Below, piece by piece: positions 27,137 to 34,945 of a DNA stretch of 64,000 bases. Position 1 is the first letter of the stretch, and each line of letters opens with the position of its first letter. The notes beneath the pieces were generated by a model. That model searched no databases. It saw nothing but the letters and a program-made list of their open reading frames with translations, and had not been told where the DNA came from. The DNA is taken from NCBI RefSeq assembly GCF_042678305.1, contig NZ_JBHUDT010000002.1. One strand, 5' to 3'. Origin of the DNA: Gelatiniphilus marinus (GTDB lineage: Bacteria > Bacteroidota > Bacteroidia > Flavobacteriales > Flavobacteriaceae). A program made the translations under genes and the position numbers.

Positions 27137-28117
27137 ATGAAACGAATTTTAATAGTATCTTTTCTGTTTTTCTTAATTCTTTCCTGTAAAAAAGAAGTTT
27201 ATAAAAACACCATACTCGAAGGTGCTATTTTTGGTACGTATTATAGAGTGACTTATAATTCTAATATTGACTACCAAAAGCAAATAGATAGCTTGTTTTA
27301 CGCAATAAACAAGTCCATGTCAACCTATCAAACAAACTCAGACATTTCAAAATTAAACAGAAATGAAAATGTTCAGGTTGATGCGCATTTTATGAAAGTA
27401 TTCAAAACTTCAAAAGCTATTTACAATAAAACCAAAGGTGCTTTCGATCCAACAATCGGAGCCGTTGTAAACGCATGGGATTTTGGTCCGGAAGGGAAAA
27501 TTGCAAATCTAGACAGTCTTAAAATTGATAGTTTGATGCTATCAGTTGGTTTGAATAAAGTGAAATTTACAAATAATAAAGTTGTTAAGCCTAAAGGAAC
27601 TTTTATAGATTTTAACGCCATAGCAAAAGGTTATGCCGTTGATGTGGTTTCAGAATTTTTAGAAAGCAAAAATGCAAAAAACCATTTAGTCGATATTGGA
27701 GGCGAATTGCGAGCCAGCGGTATTAACGTTGAAAAACAATTGCCTTGGAAAGTAGGTGTGGAAAACCCGAATTTTGATGGTACGCAAACTATAAATACGG
27801 CAATCAGTTTAAAAGATAAAGCTATGGCAACCTCTGGAACTTACCGAAAGTTTAAAGTAGATCAAAACGGTAATCGTTATGCCCATATTATCGATACAAA
27901 AACGGGCTACCCAAGTAAAACCAATTTGCTTAGCATTTCTGTAATTGCAGATGATTGTATGACTGCCGACGCCTATGCAACGGCTTTTAAAGCTATGGGT
28001 ATTGAAAAGATAAAAGCGTTTTTAAAAACACACCCCGAACTTAAAGTGTTTATAATTTTTGAAAATGAAAATAAAGCTTTGGAAACCTTGGCTTTAAATG
28101 ATTTTCCTGAAAGTTGA
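27137..28117 (+). CDS. apbE: FAD:protein FMN transferase, lipoprotein
   Basis: 326 residues with a lipoprotein signal ending LILSCKK. ApbE motifs are clear: INKSMSTYQTNSDISKLN, GAFDPTIGAVVNAWDFG, AIAKGYAVDVV, LVDIGGELRASG, AMATSGTYRKF, HIIDTKTGYPS and MTADAYATAFKAMG. The enzyme moves FMN from FAD onto a Thr of NqrB and NqrC in the periplasm, so its place 1.1 kb after nqrF makes functional sense. An R1 inverted repeat immediately follows the stop. Confidence 0.95.
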   Translation: MKRILIVSFLFFLILSCKKEVYKNTILEGAIFGTYYRVTYNSNIDYQKQIDSLFYAINKSMSTYQTNSDISKLNRNENVQVDAHFMKVFKTSKAIYNKTKGAFDPTIGAVVNAWDFGPEGKIANLDSLKIDSLMLSVGLNKVKFTNNKVVKPKGTFIDFNAIAKGYAVDVVSEFLESKNAKNHLVDIGGELRASGINVEKQLPWKVGVENPNFDGTQTINTAISLKDKAMATSGTYRKFKVDQNGNRYAHIIDTKTGYPSKTNLLSISVIADDCMTADAYATAFKAMGIEKIKAFLKTHPELKVFIIFENENKALETLALNDFPES

Positions 28118-28123
28118 TTAAAC

Positions 28124-28200
28124 TGTCATTCCTGCGAAGGCAGGAATCCATTTTTAATTTAGTTTCATTTAGAAAGATTCCTGCCTTCACAGGAATGACA
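28124..28200. repeat. R1 inverted-repeat element after apbE
   Basis: Left arm 28124-28148 and right arm 28176-28200 are inverted copies with 24 of 25 matching bases; each begins or ends with TGTCATTCCTG/CAGGAATGACA. Each arm is itself a small palindrome (ATTCCTGC...GCAGGAAT). The 27-base centre is unique. Related copies are at 50708 and 53795. It may also act as a terminator between apbE and the convergent methyltransferase. Confidence 0.8.
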
Positions 28201-28203
28201 TAA

Positions 28204-28968
28204 TCATTTAAAACAAACCGGAATAATCTCGCCTTTTGCCAAACAATATTTTTCTATCGCTTCCGCGGAAAGTTTAGAGGTATAATCAACTTCTTCAACT
28301 TTAAAACCTATACTACGTAATTTATCAAAATAATCGCGACCATAAACACGAACATGGTCGTACTGCCCAAAAATTTCAGCGCGTTCTTTTTTATCAGTTA
28401 TCGAATCGTCTTCAAAAGTTTCGGCTCGATTTAAATCTTGCGGAATTTGAAGAACAGCCATTCCGTTAGGTTTTAAAACGCGATATAATTCTTGCATCGC
28501 TTTTCTATCATCAGGAATATGTTCTAAAACATGGTTGCATAAAATAACATCGTAAATGTTATCTTCAAAAGGAAGGTTGCAAATATCGGCTTTTACATCG
28601 GCTAAAGGTGAGTTTAAATCTGTAGTGGTGTAATTCAGATTTTTCATGGTTTTAAAGCGTTTGTAAAAAGCTTGTTCTGGCGCAAAATGAAGAATTTTTT
28701 TTTCTGATGAAAAGAAATCGGTTTCATTTTTTAAAAATAACCATAAAAGTCTATGGCGTTCTAAGCTTAATGTTGATGGCGAAAGCACATTGTTGCGTTG
28801 CGAGCCATATCCATAAGGTAAAAAGGTTTTAAAACTTTTGCCGTCAATAGGATCGGTGTATGTGTTCCCTCTTAAAAAGAAAGCTAAAATTGGGCGAATA
28901 ATATAACTTAACCTAATTAGTAAAGGTCTCGGGATTATGTTTAGTATAATTTTGAAAATTTTTTTCAA
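28204..28968 (-). CDS. Class I SAM-dependent methyltransferase
   Basis: 254 residues. The Rossmann-type core is visible: ILHFAPEQAFYKRFK takes the place of the usual motif I, followed by DICNLPFEDNIYDVILCNHV, LEHIPDDRKAMQELYRVLKP and AVLQIPQD, as in methyltransferase type 11 proteins. The substrate is unknown. The first 60 residues are basic and hydrophobic, possibly membrane-associated. It is the last gene of a tight map-cupin-methyltransferase run (6-base gap). One copy of the recurrent word CGCTTCCGCGGAA lies within it (28259-28271). Confidence 0.87.
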   Translation of the reverse strand: MKKIFKIILNIIPRPLLIRLSYIIRPILAFFLRGNTYTDPIDGKSFKTFLPYGYGSQRNNVLSPSTLSLERHRLLWLFLKNETDFFSSEKKILHFAPEQAFYKRFKTMKNLNYTTTDLNSPLADVKADICNLPFEDNIYDVILCNHVLEHIPDDRKAMQELYRVLKPNGMAVLQIPQDLNRAETFEDDSITDKKERAEIFGQYDHVRVYGRDYFDKLRSIGFKVEEVDYTSKLSAEAIEKYCLAKGEIIPVCFK

Positions 28969-28974
28969 AAGTGA

Positions 28975-29292
28975 TTATTTATAATCTTCACGAACAGGTG
29001 AAAATGTGTCAATTACAATACAATTTGTTAAAGCATTCGCACTATGGATAGCGTTAGATGGTATAACTGTAATTGAATCTGGCTCTAAAACCTGAGTAAC
29101 ACCATCAATTGTCATTTCTAATTTACCAGAAATTACTTGTGTGATTTGCTCATGAATGTGAGAATGAGCAGGTAAAATAGCTCCTTTTTCAATAGTAATA
29201 TACCCAATTGTATTAGTGTCGGTATGAATGTATTGCCCAATTATACCTTCAATAAGTTTTTTCTTTGGTATTCCTGAAAATTTGTAGGTCAT
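28975..29292 (-). CDS. Small cupin-domain protein
   Basis: 105 residues forming a single cupin barrel. Metal-ligand positions are visible in ILPAHSHIHEQITQVISG (HSH...E) with a second-motif His at IPSNAIHSANAL. No catalytic partner domain. It starts 3 bases after the map stop and is followed 6 bases later by the methyltransferase. Role unknown; small stand-alone cupins may bind sugars or act as dioxygenases. Confidence 0.87.
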   Translation of the reverse strand: MTYKFSGIPKKKLIEGIIGQYIHTDTNTIGYITIEKGAILPAHSHIHEQITQVISGKLEMTIDGVTQVLEPDSITVIPSNAIHSANALTNCIVIDTFSPVREDYK

Positions 29293-29295
29293 AAG

Positions 29296-30114
29296 TTATA
29301 AAACCAATTGTTTCTGCCTAAACTCATCCTCCTCATCACTTTCAATTCCTAGAGCTTCATAAATATAAGCAAACGTTGAAAGCAACTCTGGTTTACCATT
29401 TACAAGTGCTACATCGTGTTCAAAATGTGCGCTTGGTTTTTTGTCTAGAGTGGTAATGGTCCATCCGTCTCTGTGTTGTTTTATACGTTGCGTTCCCATA
29501 TTAATCATGGGCTCTATGGCTACAACCATGCCTTCAATAAATTTTTTGCCTCTACCGCGTTTTCCGTAGTTTGGCATTTCAGGATCTTCGTGCATTTTAC
29601 TGCCCAAACCATGGCCAACTAATTCCCTAACCACGCCGTATCCGTGGTCTTCACAGTATTTTTGAATGGCATAACCTACATCGCCAACACGATTTCCTAT
29701 TTTAAATTCCCTAATCCCAACATATAAAGATTCTTTGGTTACTTGGAGTAGTTTTTTGGTTTCGGGGGCTATTTCGCCAACAGGGAATGTGTAGGCATGA
29801 TCGCCATAAAACCCGTTTTTTAAAGCGCCACAATCTATGGATATAATATCGCCTTCCTTTAAGGGTGTATTGGTGGGAAAGCCATGAACCACTTGTTCGT
29901 TGGGGCTCATACAAAGCGTATTTGGAAAGTCGTACAAACCTAAAAAACCGGGTATTGCTCCTTGGGAGCGAATATATTCTTCGGCTAGTTTATCTAGTTG
30001 TAAAGTTGTAACTCCTGGTTTAACTTCTTTTGCCAGCAATCCTAATGTTCTTGAAACTATTAATGCGCTTTCTCGCATCAATTCTATTTCTTCGGGTGTT
30101 TTAACTACAATCAT
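29296..30114 (-). CDS. map: Methionine aminopeptidase, type I
   Basis: 272 residues. It removes the initiator methionine from new proteins in the cytoplasm. Metal ligands and signatures are visible: DIISIDCGALKNGFYGDHAYTF (aspartates), ELVGHGLGSKMHEDPEMPNYG (His), VVAIEPMINMG (Glu) and FEHDVALVNG (Glu/His region). There is no N-terminal zinc-finger extension, so it is the short type I form. First gene of a three-gene run with a TAnnTTTG box 17 bases upstream. Confidence 0.96.
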   Translation of the reverse strand: MIVVKTPEEIELMRESALIVSRTLGLLAKEVKPGVTTLQLDKLAEEYIRSQGAIPGFLGLYDFPNTLCMSPNEQVVHGFPTNTPLKEGDIISIDCGALKNGFYGDHAYTFPVGEIAPETKKLLQVTKESLYVGIREFKIGNRVGDVGYAIQKYCEDHGYGVVRELVGHGLGSKMHEDPEMPNYGKRGRGKKFIEGMVVAIEPMINMGTQRIKQHRDGWTITTLDKKPSAHFEHDVALVNGKPELLSTFAYIYEALGIESDEEDEFRQKQLVL

Positions 30115-30130
30115 TTTTTTTAAATATGTG

Positions 30131-30138
30131 CAAAGATA
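30131..30138 (-). promoter_or_regulatory. -7 box upstream of map
   Basis: Minus-strand TATCTTTG matches TAnnTTTG and lies 17 bases before the map ATG. Confidence 0.5.
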
Positions 30139-30179
30139 ATTAAAACCTATATTGGTTTTTTATAAAGTAAATATTGTGT

Positions 30180-30584
30180 TTACCTAAATAAACCAAATAA
30201 ACCTTTTTTCTTTTTTGGTAAGTTTGGTTTGTTGTTGGTAAGTTTCTGGTATATTTCGCCCCAGCCTATAAAGCCACCAATGTTTCGGTCGTCTATAAAT
30301 ATATCTGCATGAATTTTACGGCTTATGTTTTGGCTGTATTCTTCTCCAGAAAAACTGTTGTTAACAGCATAAAAAACAATGCCCTTGTTTTCGCAAAAGG
30401 CAACAGCTTCGTTTAGTTTATCGCCGTACCTGTAGGTCCATAAAATTAATCTATGGCCTTCTTCTTGTAGTTTTTTTAGGGTTTCAAAAGCAAAAAGCTT
30501 TGGCTTTCCTATTTTGGGATAAGCGTCTTCTACAATGGTACCATCAAAATCTACCGCGATTATATAGGTTTCGTTAAAATTCAT
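30180..30584 (-). CDS. HAD-family hydrolase (BT0820-like)
   Basis: 134 residues from the ATG at 30584. The HAD nucleophile motif is IAVDFDGTIVED, motif II is LILWTYR, and the final acidic motif is ADIFIDDRNIGG. It is a small HAD phosphatase without a large cap. A start at 30614 is possible, but a TAnnTTTG box begins at exactly that position, so transcription probably starts downstream of it. The C terminus ends in a run of lysines and KGLFGLFR. Substrate unknown. Confidence 0.88.
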   Translation of the reverse strand: MNFNETYIIAVDFDGTIVEDAYPKIGKPKLFAFETLKKLQEEGHRLILWTYRYGDKLNEAVAFCENKGIVFYAVNNSFSGEEYSQNISRKIHADIFIDDRNIGGFIGWGEIYQKLTNNKPNLPKKKKGLFGLFR

Positions 30585-30613
30585 TTTGCAAATAACAGAC
30601 TTGAGTTTAAACA

Positions 30614-30621
30614 CAAAAGTA
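30614..30621 (-). promoter_or_regulatory. -7 box upstream of the HAD hydrolase
   Basis: Minus-strand TACTTTTG matches TAnnTTTG. It lies about 30 bases before the ATG at 30584 and excludes the longer start. Confidence 0.5.
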
Positions 30622-30670
30622 CAATAATTTGCTTACTAACCAGTTGCAGCTACTTTGGTTATATGCAAAC

Positions 30671-32188
30671 TTAAACTAAAGTATGTCCAGACATGGCCTT
30701 GGGTTGTGCAACGCCCATAAGCTTTAAAATAGTTGGTGCCATATCGCCTAAAATACCGTTCTTTATGTGTTTTAAATCGTTATCGATTAAAATAACAGGA
30801 ACCGGGTTTGTGGTATGTGCCGTATTGGGTGTGCCGTCTGGATTAATCATGGTTTCGCAATTACCATGGTCTGCAATTAACAAGGTTGTATAGCCGTTCT
30901 CTAAAGCTGTTGTAACCACATCTTTTACGCATTCATCTACAGCTTCACAGGCTTTTATAGCCGCTTCCATAACGCCGGTGTGCCCAACCATATCGCCATT
31001 TGCAAAGTTTAAGCACACAAAATCTACATCGCCTTTTTGTAATTCTGGCACTAAGGCGTCTCGCAATTCGTAGGCACTCATTTCGGGTTTTAAATCGTAT
31101 GTTGCTACTTTTGGCGAGTTTCTTAAAATCCGAGTTTCTTCATTAAAAGGTGCTTCACGTCCGCCAGAAAAGAAAAAGGTAACGTGCGGATATTTTTCTG
31201 TTTCGGCAATTCGTATTTGTTTTTTGTTATGTTTTTCTAAAACTTCACCCAGAGTTTCAGTTAAATTATCTTTATTGAATATTACTTTTATGTTTTTATA
31301 AGTATCATCGTAATTGGTAAGCGTTACATAATGCAAATTGAGTTTATGCATGTTCTGCTCATGAAAGTTGGTTTGCGTTAAAGCTTCGGTTAACTCGCGA
31401 CCGCGATCGGTTCTGAAATTGAAGAATATCACAACATCATCATCTTTAATTTGTGCGATAGGATTGTTGGCTTCATCTACTGCGATAATGGGTTTTATAA
31501 ACTCATCGGTGATATCGTTCTTGTAACTTTTTCTGAGGCTTTCGGTAATGTTGGTCGATTTTTCGCCAATGCCATTTACCAGGGCATCGTAAGCTAATTT
31601 TATGCGCTCCCAACGTTTATCTCTATCCATGGCGTAGTAGCGCCCTGTTACACTTGCAATTTTGGTATTTGTGTTTTCTATGTGGTTTTCAAGCTCGGTT
31701 ACAAAACCATAACCGGATTTTGGGTCCACATCGCGTCCATCTGTAAAAGCGTGTACAAAGGTGTTGTTTAATCCAAAATCGTTGGCGGCATCTATTAAGC
31801 CTAATAAATGGTTAATGTGCGAGTGTACTCCGCCATCGCTTAGTAGGCCCAAAAAATGGACGTTTTTATGGTTTTTTTTGGCATAGTTAAACGCATCGAC
31901 CAAAATTTTTTCGCTATTTAGGGTTTTGTTTTTTACAGCCAAATTTACTTTTACCAAATCTTGATATACAATGCGGCCAGCACCTAAATTCATGTGTCCA
32001 ACTTCACTGTTTCCCATTTGTCCTTCTGGTAAACCTACGTGTAAACCATCGGTTCTTAAAGAGGCATAAGGGTATTTTTTGTACAATGAATCTATAAATG
32101 GTGTATGGGCATGATCGATTGCTGAAACTTTTGGGTCTGGTGAGTTTCCCCATCCGTCAAGAATCATTAAGATGACTTTTTTATTCAT
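30671..32188 (-). CDS. gpmI: 2,3-bisphosphoglycerate-independent phosphoglycerate mutase
   Basis: 505 residues, the usual GpmI length. It interconverts 3- and 2-phosphoglycerate in glycolysis. The opening ILMILDGWGNS provides metal ligands and Ser61 in MGNSEVGHMNLGAGR is the phosphorylated nucleophile. Other signatures are DGGVHSHINHL, HAFTDGRDVDP, FFNFRTDRGRELT, NFANGDMVGHTG and IADHGNCE. Single gene with its own promoter box 25 bases upstream. Confidence 0.96.
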   Translation of the reverse strand: MNKKVILMILDGWGNSPDPKVSAIDHAHTPFIDSLYKKYPYASLRTDGLHVGLPEGQMGNSEVGHMNLGAGRIVYQDLVKVNLAVKNKTLNSEKILVDAFNYAKKNHKNVHFLGLLSDGGVHSHINHLLGLIDAANDFGLNNTFVHAFTDGRDVDPKSGYGFVTELENHIENTNTKIASVTGRYYAMDRDKRWERIKLAYDALVNGIGEKSTNITESLRKSYKNDITDEFIKPIIAVDEANNPIAQIKDDDVVIFFNFRTDRGRELTEALTQTNFHEQNMHKLNLHYVTLTNYDDTYKNIKVIFNKDNLTETLGEVLEKHNKKQIRIAETEKYPHVTFFFSGGREAPFNEETRILRNSPKVATYDLKPEMSAYELRDALVPELQKGDVDFVCLNFANGDMVGHTGVMEAAIKACEAVDECVKDVVTTALENGYTTLLIADHGNCETMINPDGTPNTAHTTNPVPVILIDNDLKHIKNGILGDMAPTILKLMGVAQPKAMSGHTLV

Positions 32189-32212
32189 TTTTAGTGAGAA
32201 TTTTTAAAACTC

Positions 32213-32220
32213 AAAGATAG
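32213..32220 (-). promoter_or_regulatory. -7 box upstream of gpmI
   Basis: Minus-strand TATCTTTG matches TAnnTTTG, 25 bases before the gpmI ATG. Confidence 0.5.
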
Positions 32221-32437
32221 TGAGATTATAAAAAACAACCTTCCAATACCATCGCAAATAGCTTGGTAATGTATCATTTTTGAGAGTATCTCAACAAAAA
32301 AGCTTTAACATAATAAAATGTGAAATCCTTGTTAAAAATATGTTATTAATTATTTTTTGTGTAACAGATTAAATTTTTTGTCGTCTCTTTAGTATATCAA
32401 AAAACGAAAATCAATAATCAAATTAAAATCTTTCATC

Positions 32438-32821
32438 ATGAAAAAAACAATCCTTATTTCCGCGATCGCATTATGCTTTTCAGTAGTATCGGCAAATGCA
32501 ACAACCCTTAATCGAAACTTTACAGATTACAGTAAAGAAACTGTAGTTCAGGTAAGTCCTTTTTGTGTATCGATAGCAAAAGGAGACATGGAAACCGTAA
32601 AAAAACTAATTAGTTTAGGCGAAGATGTTAATAAGAAATCTAACGGTATGACTCCATTAATGTACGCTGCTAAGTATAACAGAACCGATATTTTGAAATT
32701 TTTAATTGCTAAAGGTGCCAAATTAAAGGTAAAGTCTGATAAGGGGATGACAGCCAAAAAATATGCAGAATTATCGAATGCCAAAGAAGCTCTTGTAATT
32801 TTAGAAGAAGCGTTAAGTTAA
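32438..32821 (+). CDS. Secreted ankyrin-repeat protein
   Basis: 127 residues with a signal peptide (MKKTILISAIALCFSVVSANA) and two to three ankyrin repeats. The repeats read SIAKGDMETVKKLISLGEDVNKKS, then GMTPLMYAAKYNRTDILKFLIAKGAKLKV, then a partial repeat ending KGMTAKKYAEL. It probably binds another periplasmic or outer-membrane protein; no enzymatic role is seen. It stands alone and is followed by a strong bidirectional hairpin. Confidence 0.9.
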   Translation: MKKTILISAIALCFSVVSANATTLNRNFTDYSKETVVQVSPFCVSIAKGDMETVKKLISLGEDVNKKSNGMTPLMYAAKYNRTDILKFLIAKGAKLKVKSDKGMTAKKYAELSNAKEALVILEEALS

Positions 32822-32860
32822 ACCACAAAACTGGTAATGATTATTTCGAGTTAGTCCCTC

Positions 32861-32889
32861 AATAAAGCCTTGTTTTGCAAGGCTTTATT
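32861..32889. terminator. Bidirectional terminator between ankyrin and M48 genes
   Basis: A perfect 12-bp stem, AATAAAGCCTTG (32861-32872) with CAAGGCTTTATT (32878-32889), has a 5-base loop and sits between convergent genes. It overlaps the last codon of the M48 gene. Confidence 0.75.
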
Positions 32890-33655
32890 ATAGGTTTCTG
32901 TATTTTTTAATAGCCTCTTTAATATGCTCGATCCGGTTTTCTGGATCTGGATGTGAGCTTTGAAATTCTGGCACTCTATTGGGGCCCGCCGCCGCTTTTA
33001 AAATTTGCATTACACCAATCATTTCCATTGGGTTATAGCCGGCTTTAAGCATAAATAAAACACCAAGGTCATCACTTTCCAGCTCATCTCCACGACCGTT
33101 TTTTAAAAGGGTTTGTTGCCCAATACCGCTTACCAATCCGCCCATGTCTGCTCCAACCGATGCACCGGTGGTAACCGTTTGCCAAAAGTCGCTTTCGGCG
33201 ATGCGTTCTGCAGAATGGCGTCCAATAACATGACCAATTTCATGACCTAAAACACCAGCCAATTGATCTTCATTTTTTAGTTTAGAAAACAAAGCGTAGG
33301 TTATAAAAATTTGCCCACCAGGAAGCGCAAATGCATTAATAGTGTTCTTGTCTGCTAACAGGTGAAAATCGTAATTGTAAGGTGTGTTTTTTGCTATACT
33401 GTTGTTTACTAGCCTGTTGCCTACCTTGTCCACCAAGGCTTGGTATTGGTTGCTTGGATGTAAACCACCATGCTGTTGGGCCATTTGTGGTGCATGCTGT
33501 AAACCAATGGCAATCTCTTGATCGGTAGTCATATTAATGGTTTGCACGCGTCCGGTATATTCATTTATTTCCTTACTATTGCATTTTTTTATAAAAGCAA
33601 ATGCCACTATGGCTAAACCAATTAACAATCTAACTTTAAAATTTCTGCTCCTCAT
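32888..33655 (-). CDS. M48-family zinc metallopeptidase
   Basis: 255 residues with an N-terminal hydrophobic segment (RLLIGLAIVAFAF) acting as signal or anchor. The zinc site is GVLGHEIGHVIGRHSAE, with the third ligand in GDELESDDLGV. Such BepA/LoiP-like proteases work in the periplasm on misfolded outer-membrane proteins. The substrate is inferred only. It is a single-gene unit converging on the ankyrin gene. Confidence 0.92.
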   Translation of the reverse strand: MRSRNFKVRLLIGLAIVAFAFIKKCNSKEINEYTGRVQTINMTTDQEIAIGLQHAPQMAQQHGGLHPSNQYQALVDKVGNRLVNNSIAKNTPYNYDFHLLADKNTINAFALPGGQIFITYALFSKLKNEDQLAGVLGHEIGHVIGRHSAERIAESDFWQTVTTGASVGADMGGLVSGIGQQTLLKNGRGDELESDDLGVLFMLKAGYNPMEMIGVMQILKAAAGPNRVPEFQSSHPDPENRIEHIKEAIKKYRNL

Positions 33656-33845
33656 GTTTATAAGTTTATTGTAATAAATTTACGAAAATAATTCATTGCC
33701 AAAAAAACATGTTTTATTTAAGTAGCCAAACATGTTTTTTAGGCTCCTTTTTTTATTTGGTTGCCTTTAACAAAGCGCTTCGTATAAAATACAGCTTGTT
33801 ATGTTATTTTAAAAAAAACTTTTATTTTCACATAAAACATAGGGC

Positions 33846-34271
33846 ATGACTGTTACATTTAAAATTATCGATAAAGAATATATTGACGCTATTGTTCCTT
33901 TAGTGCAAAAATTAAATGGAAATCAAGTATCCAACCATGTTTTAAAACAGCGTTTTTTAGAAATGTTTTCACAAAATTACGAGTGCGCAGGTGTCTTTAA
34001 TGGCGAAAAATTAATTGGAATTTCGGGTTTATGGTTTTGTACAAGACATTACTCAGGAAAAAGTGTAGAGCCAGATCATGTTTTTATAGATGATGCTTAC
34101 CGCGGCAAAGGTTTGGGCAAACTCTTTTTTGAGTGGATTTATAACTATGCAAAGCTAAAGGGCTACGAATCTGTAGAGCTGAACACTTATGTAAATAATT
34201 ACCCGTCGCACAAATTTTATTACAATCAAGGGTTTAAAATTTTAGGCTATCATTTTTTTAAAAAGTTGTAG
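33846..34271 (+). CDS. GNAT-family N-acetyltransferase
   Basis: 141 residues covering a complete GNAT fold. The acetyl-CoA pyrophosphate loop is YRGKGLGKLFFEWIYN near residues 83-98, preceded by the beta strand DHVFIDDAY, and the C terminus has SHKFYYNQGFKILGYHFFKK. The acceptor substrate is unknown. It precedes the tRNA-Gly gene. Confidence 0.92.
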   Translation: MTVTFKIIDKEYIDAIVPLVQKLNGNQVSNHVLKQRFLEMFSQNYECAGVFNGEKLIGISGLWFCTRHYSGKSVEPDHVFIDDAYRGKGLGKLFFEWIYNYAKLKGYESVELNTYVNNYPSHKFYYNQGFKILGYHFFKKL

Positions 34272-34302
34272 TTTTTGCTTGCAAGTAAGTTGCAAGATTG
34301 TA

Positions 34303-34310
34303 TATATTTG
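34303..34310 (+). promoter_or_regulatory. -7 box for the tRNA-Gly gene
   Basis: TATATTTG matches TAnnTTTG, with TTG about 21 bases upstream as a likely -33 element. It lies 78 bases before the mature tRNA, so a 5' leader would be removed by RNase P. The leader contains the small hairpin CTCTACGGGTAGAG (34337-34350). Confidence 0.55.
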
Positions 34311-34387
34311 CAGCTAAATCTATTCTTATTGATAGCCTCTACGGGTAGAGTATTGGATAGAATGTTTTAAACACTGTATTGTTAATT

Positions 34388-34460
34388 GCGGGAGTAGCTC
34401 AGTTGGTAGAGCGTCAGCCTTCCAAGCTGAATGTCGCCAGTTCGAACCTGGTCTCCCGCT
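34388..34460 (+). tRNA. tRNA-Gly, anticodon TCC
   Basis: A full cloverleaf can be drawn. The 7-bp acceptor is GCGGGAG/CTCCCGC, the D arm GCTC...GAGC, the anticodon stem TCAGC/GCTGA with loop CTTCCAA (anticodon TCC, reads GGA), and the T arm GCCAG-TTCGAAC-CTGGT. Discriminator base T; the CCA end is not encoded. Confidence 0.97.
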
Positions 34461-34464
34461 CTTT

Positions 34465-34494
34465 AAGCTTCATAGAGATATGGGGCTTTTTTTT
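34465..34494 (+). terminator. Terminator after tRNA-Gly
   Basis: AAGCTTCATA (34465-34474) pairs with TATGGGGCTT (34479-34488), allowing two G-T pairs, around a GAGA loop, and a T tract follows. It begins 5 bases after the tRNA. Confidence 0.75.
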
Positions 34495-34888
34495 ATTTAA
34501 AAATATAATCTCCAGCGATTAGTTTTTCCTCACCCAGATGTATTGACTTTCCCAAAACCCCGTTTATTTTAAAAGTTTTGTCTTAAATTTTTATGTGTTT
34601 GTAGTGCTTTTGGTAAAAATATATAAGTAAATGCAATTACAATTGCTAAGTACCCATAGTCAAACCAGTTGTTTTATCAGCTTAATTTACGTTTAACAAT
34701 CCAAAAATAAGTCATACTACACCTGCAATTAAGATACTGTTCAAATTTCTTTTTCTGTAAGCAATCTTCATTTTTAGTACGCTGTTTTCATATTTAGAAT
34801 GTCGATAATGTAAATTGGTCTTATTCAAACGCTCAACCATAAACACATTTCGGTATTTTTCATAATAATGTAAAATTTCAAAATTGCA
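34493..34888 (-). pseudogene. Decayed gene for a small two-helix membrane protein
   Basis: Reading the minus strand gives protein-like sequence in three pieces. The first is NFEILHYYEKYRNVFMVERL continuing to a membrane segment (LNSILIAGVV, TGA, LIFGLLNV) that is also hit by a TAA. After a frameshift, WFDYGYLAIVIAFTYIFLPK gives a second membrane segment. After another frameshift, KINGVLGKSIHLG...GDYIFK ends at a TAA. The TGC at the start could be a lost ATG. The original would have been about 130 residues. I do not recognise the family. This accounts for most of the 485-base gap between tRNA-Gly and dnaG. Confidence 0.65.
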
Positions 34889-34945
34889 TTAATTTTTAAA
34901 CTCGATACTTTATATTACTTTTACAGTTAAAAACCAGTTTGTCCA

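Noticed and set aside
34337..34350. CTCTACGGGTAGAG hairpin as a tRNA remnant
   Set aside because: Only a 6-bp stem with a 2-base loop; no further cloverleaf arms are present upstream of tRNA-Gly.
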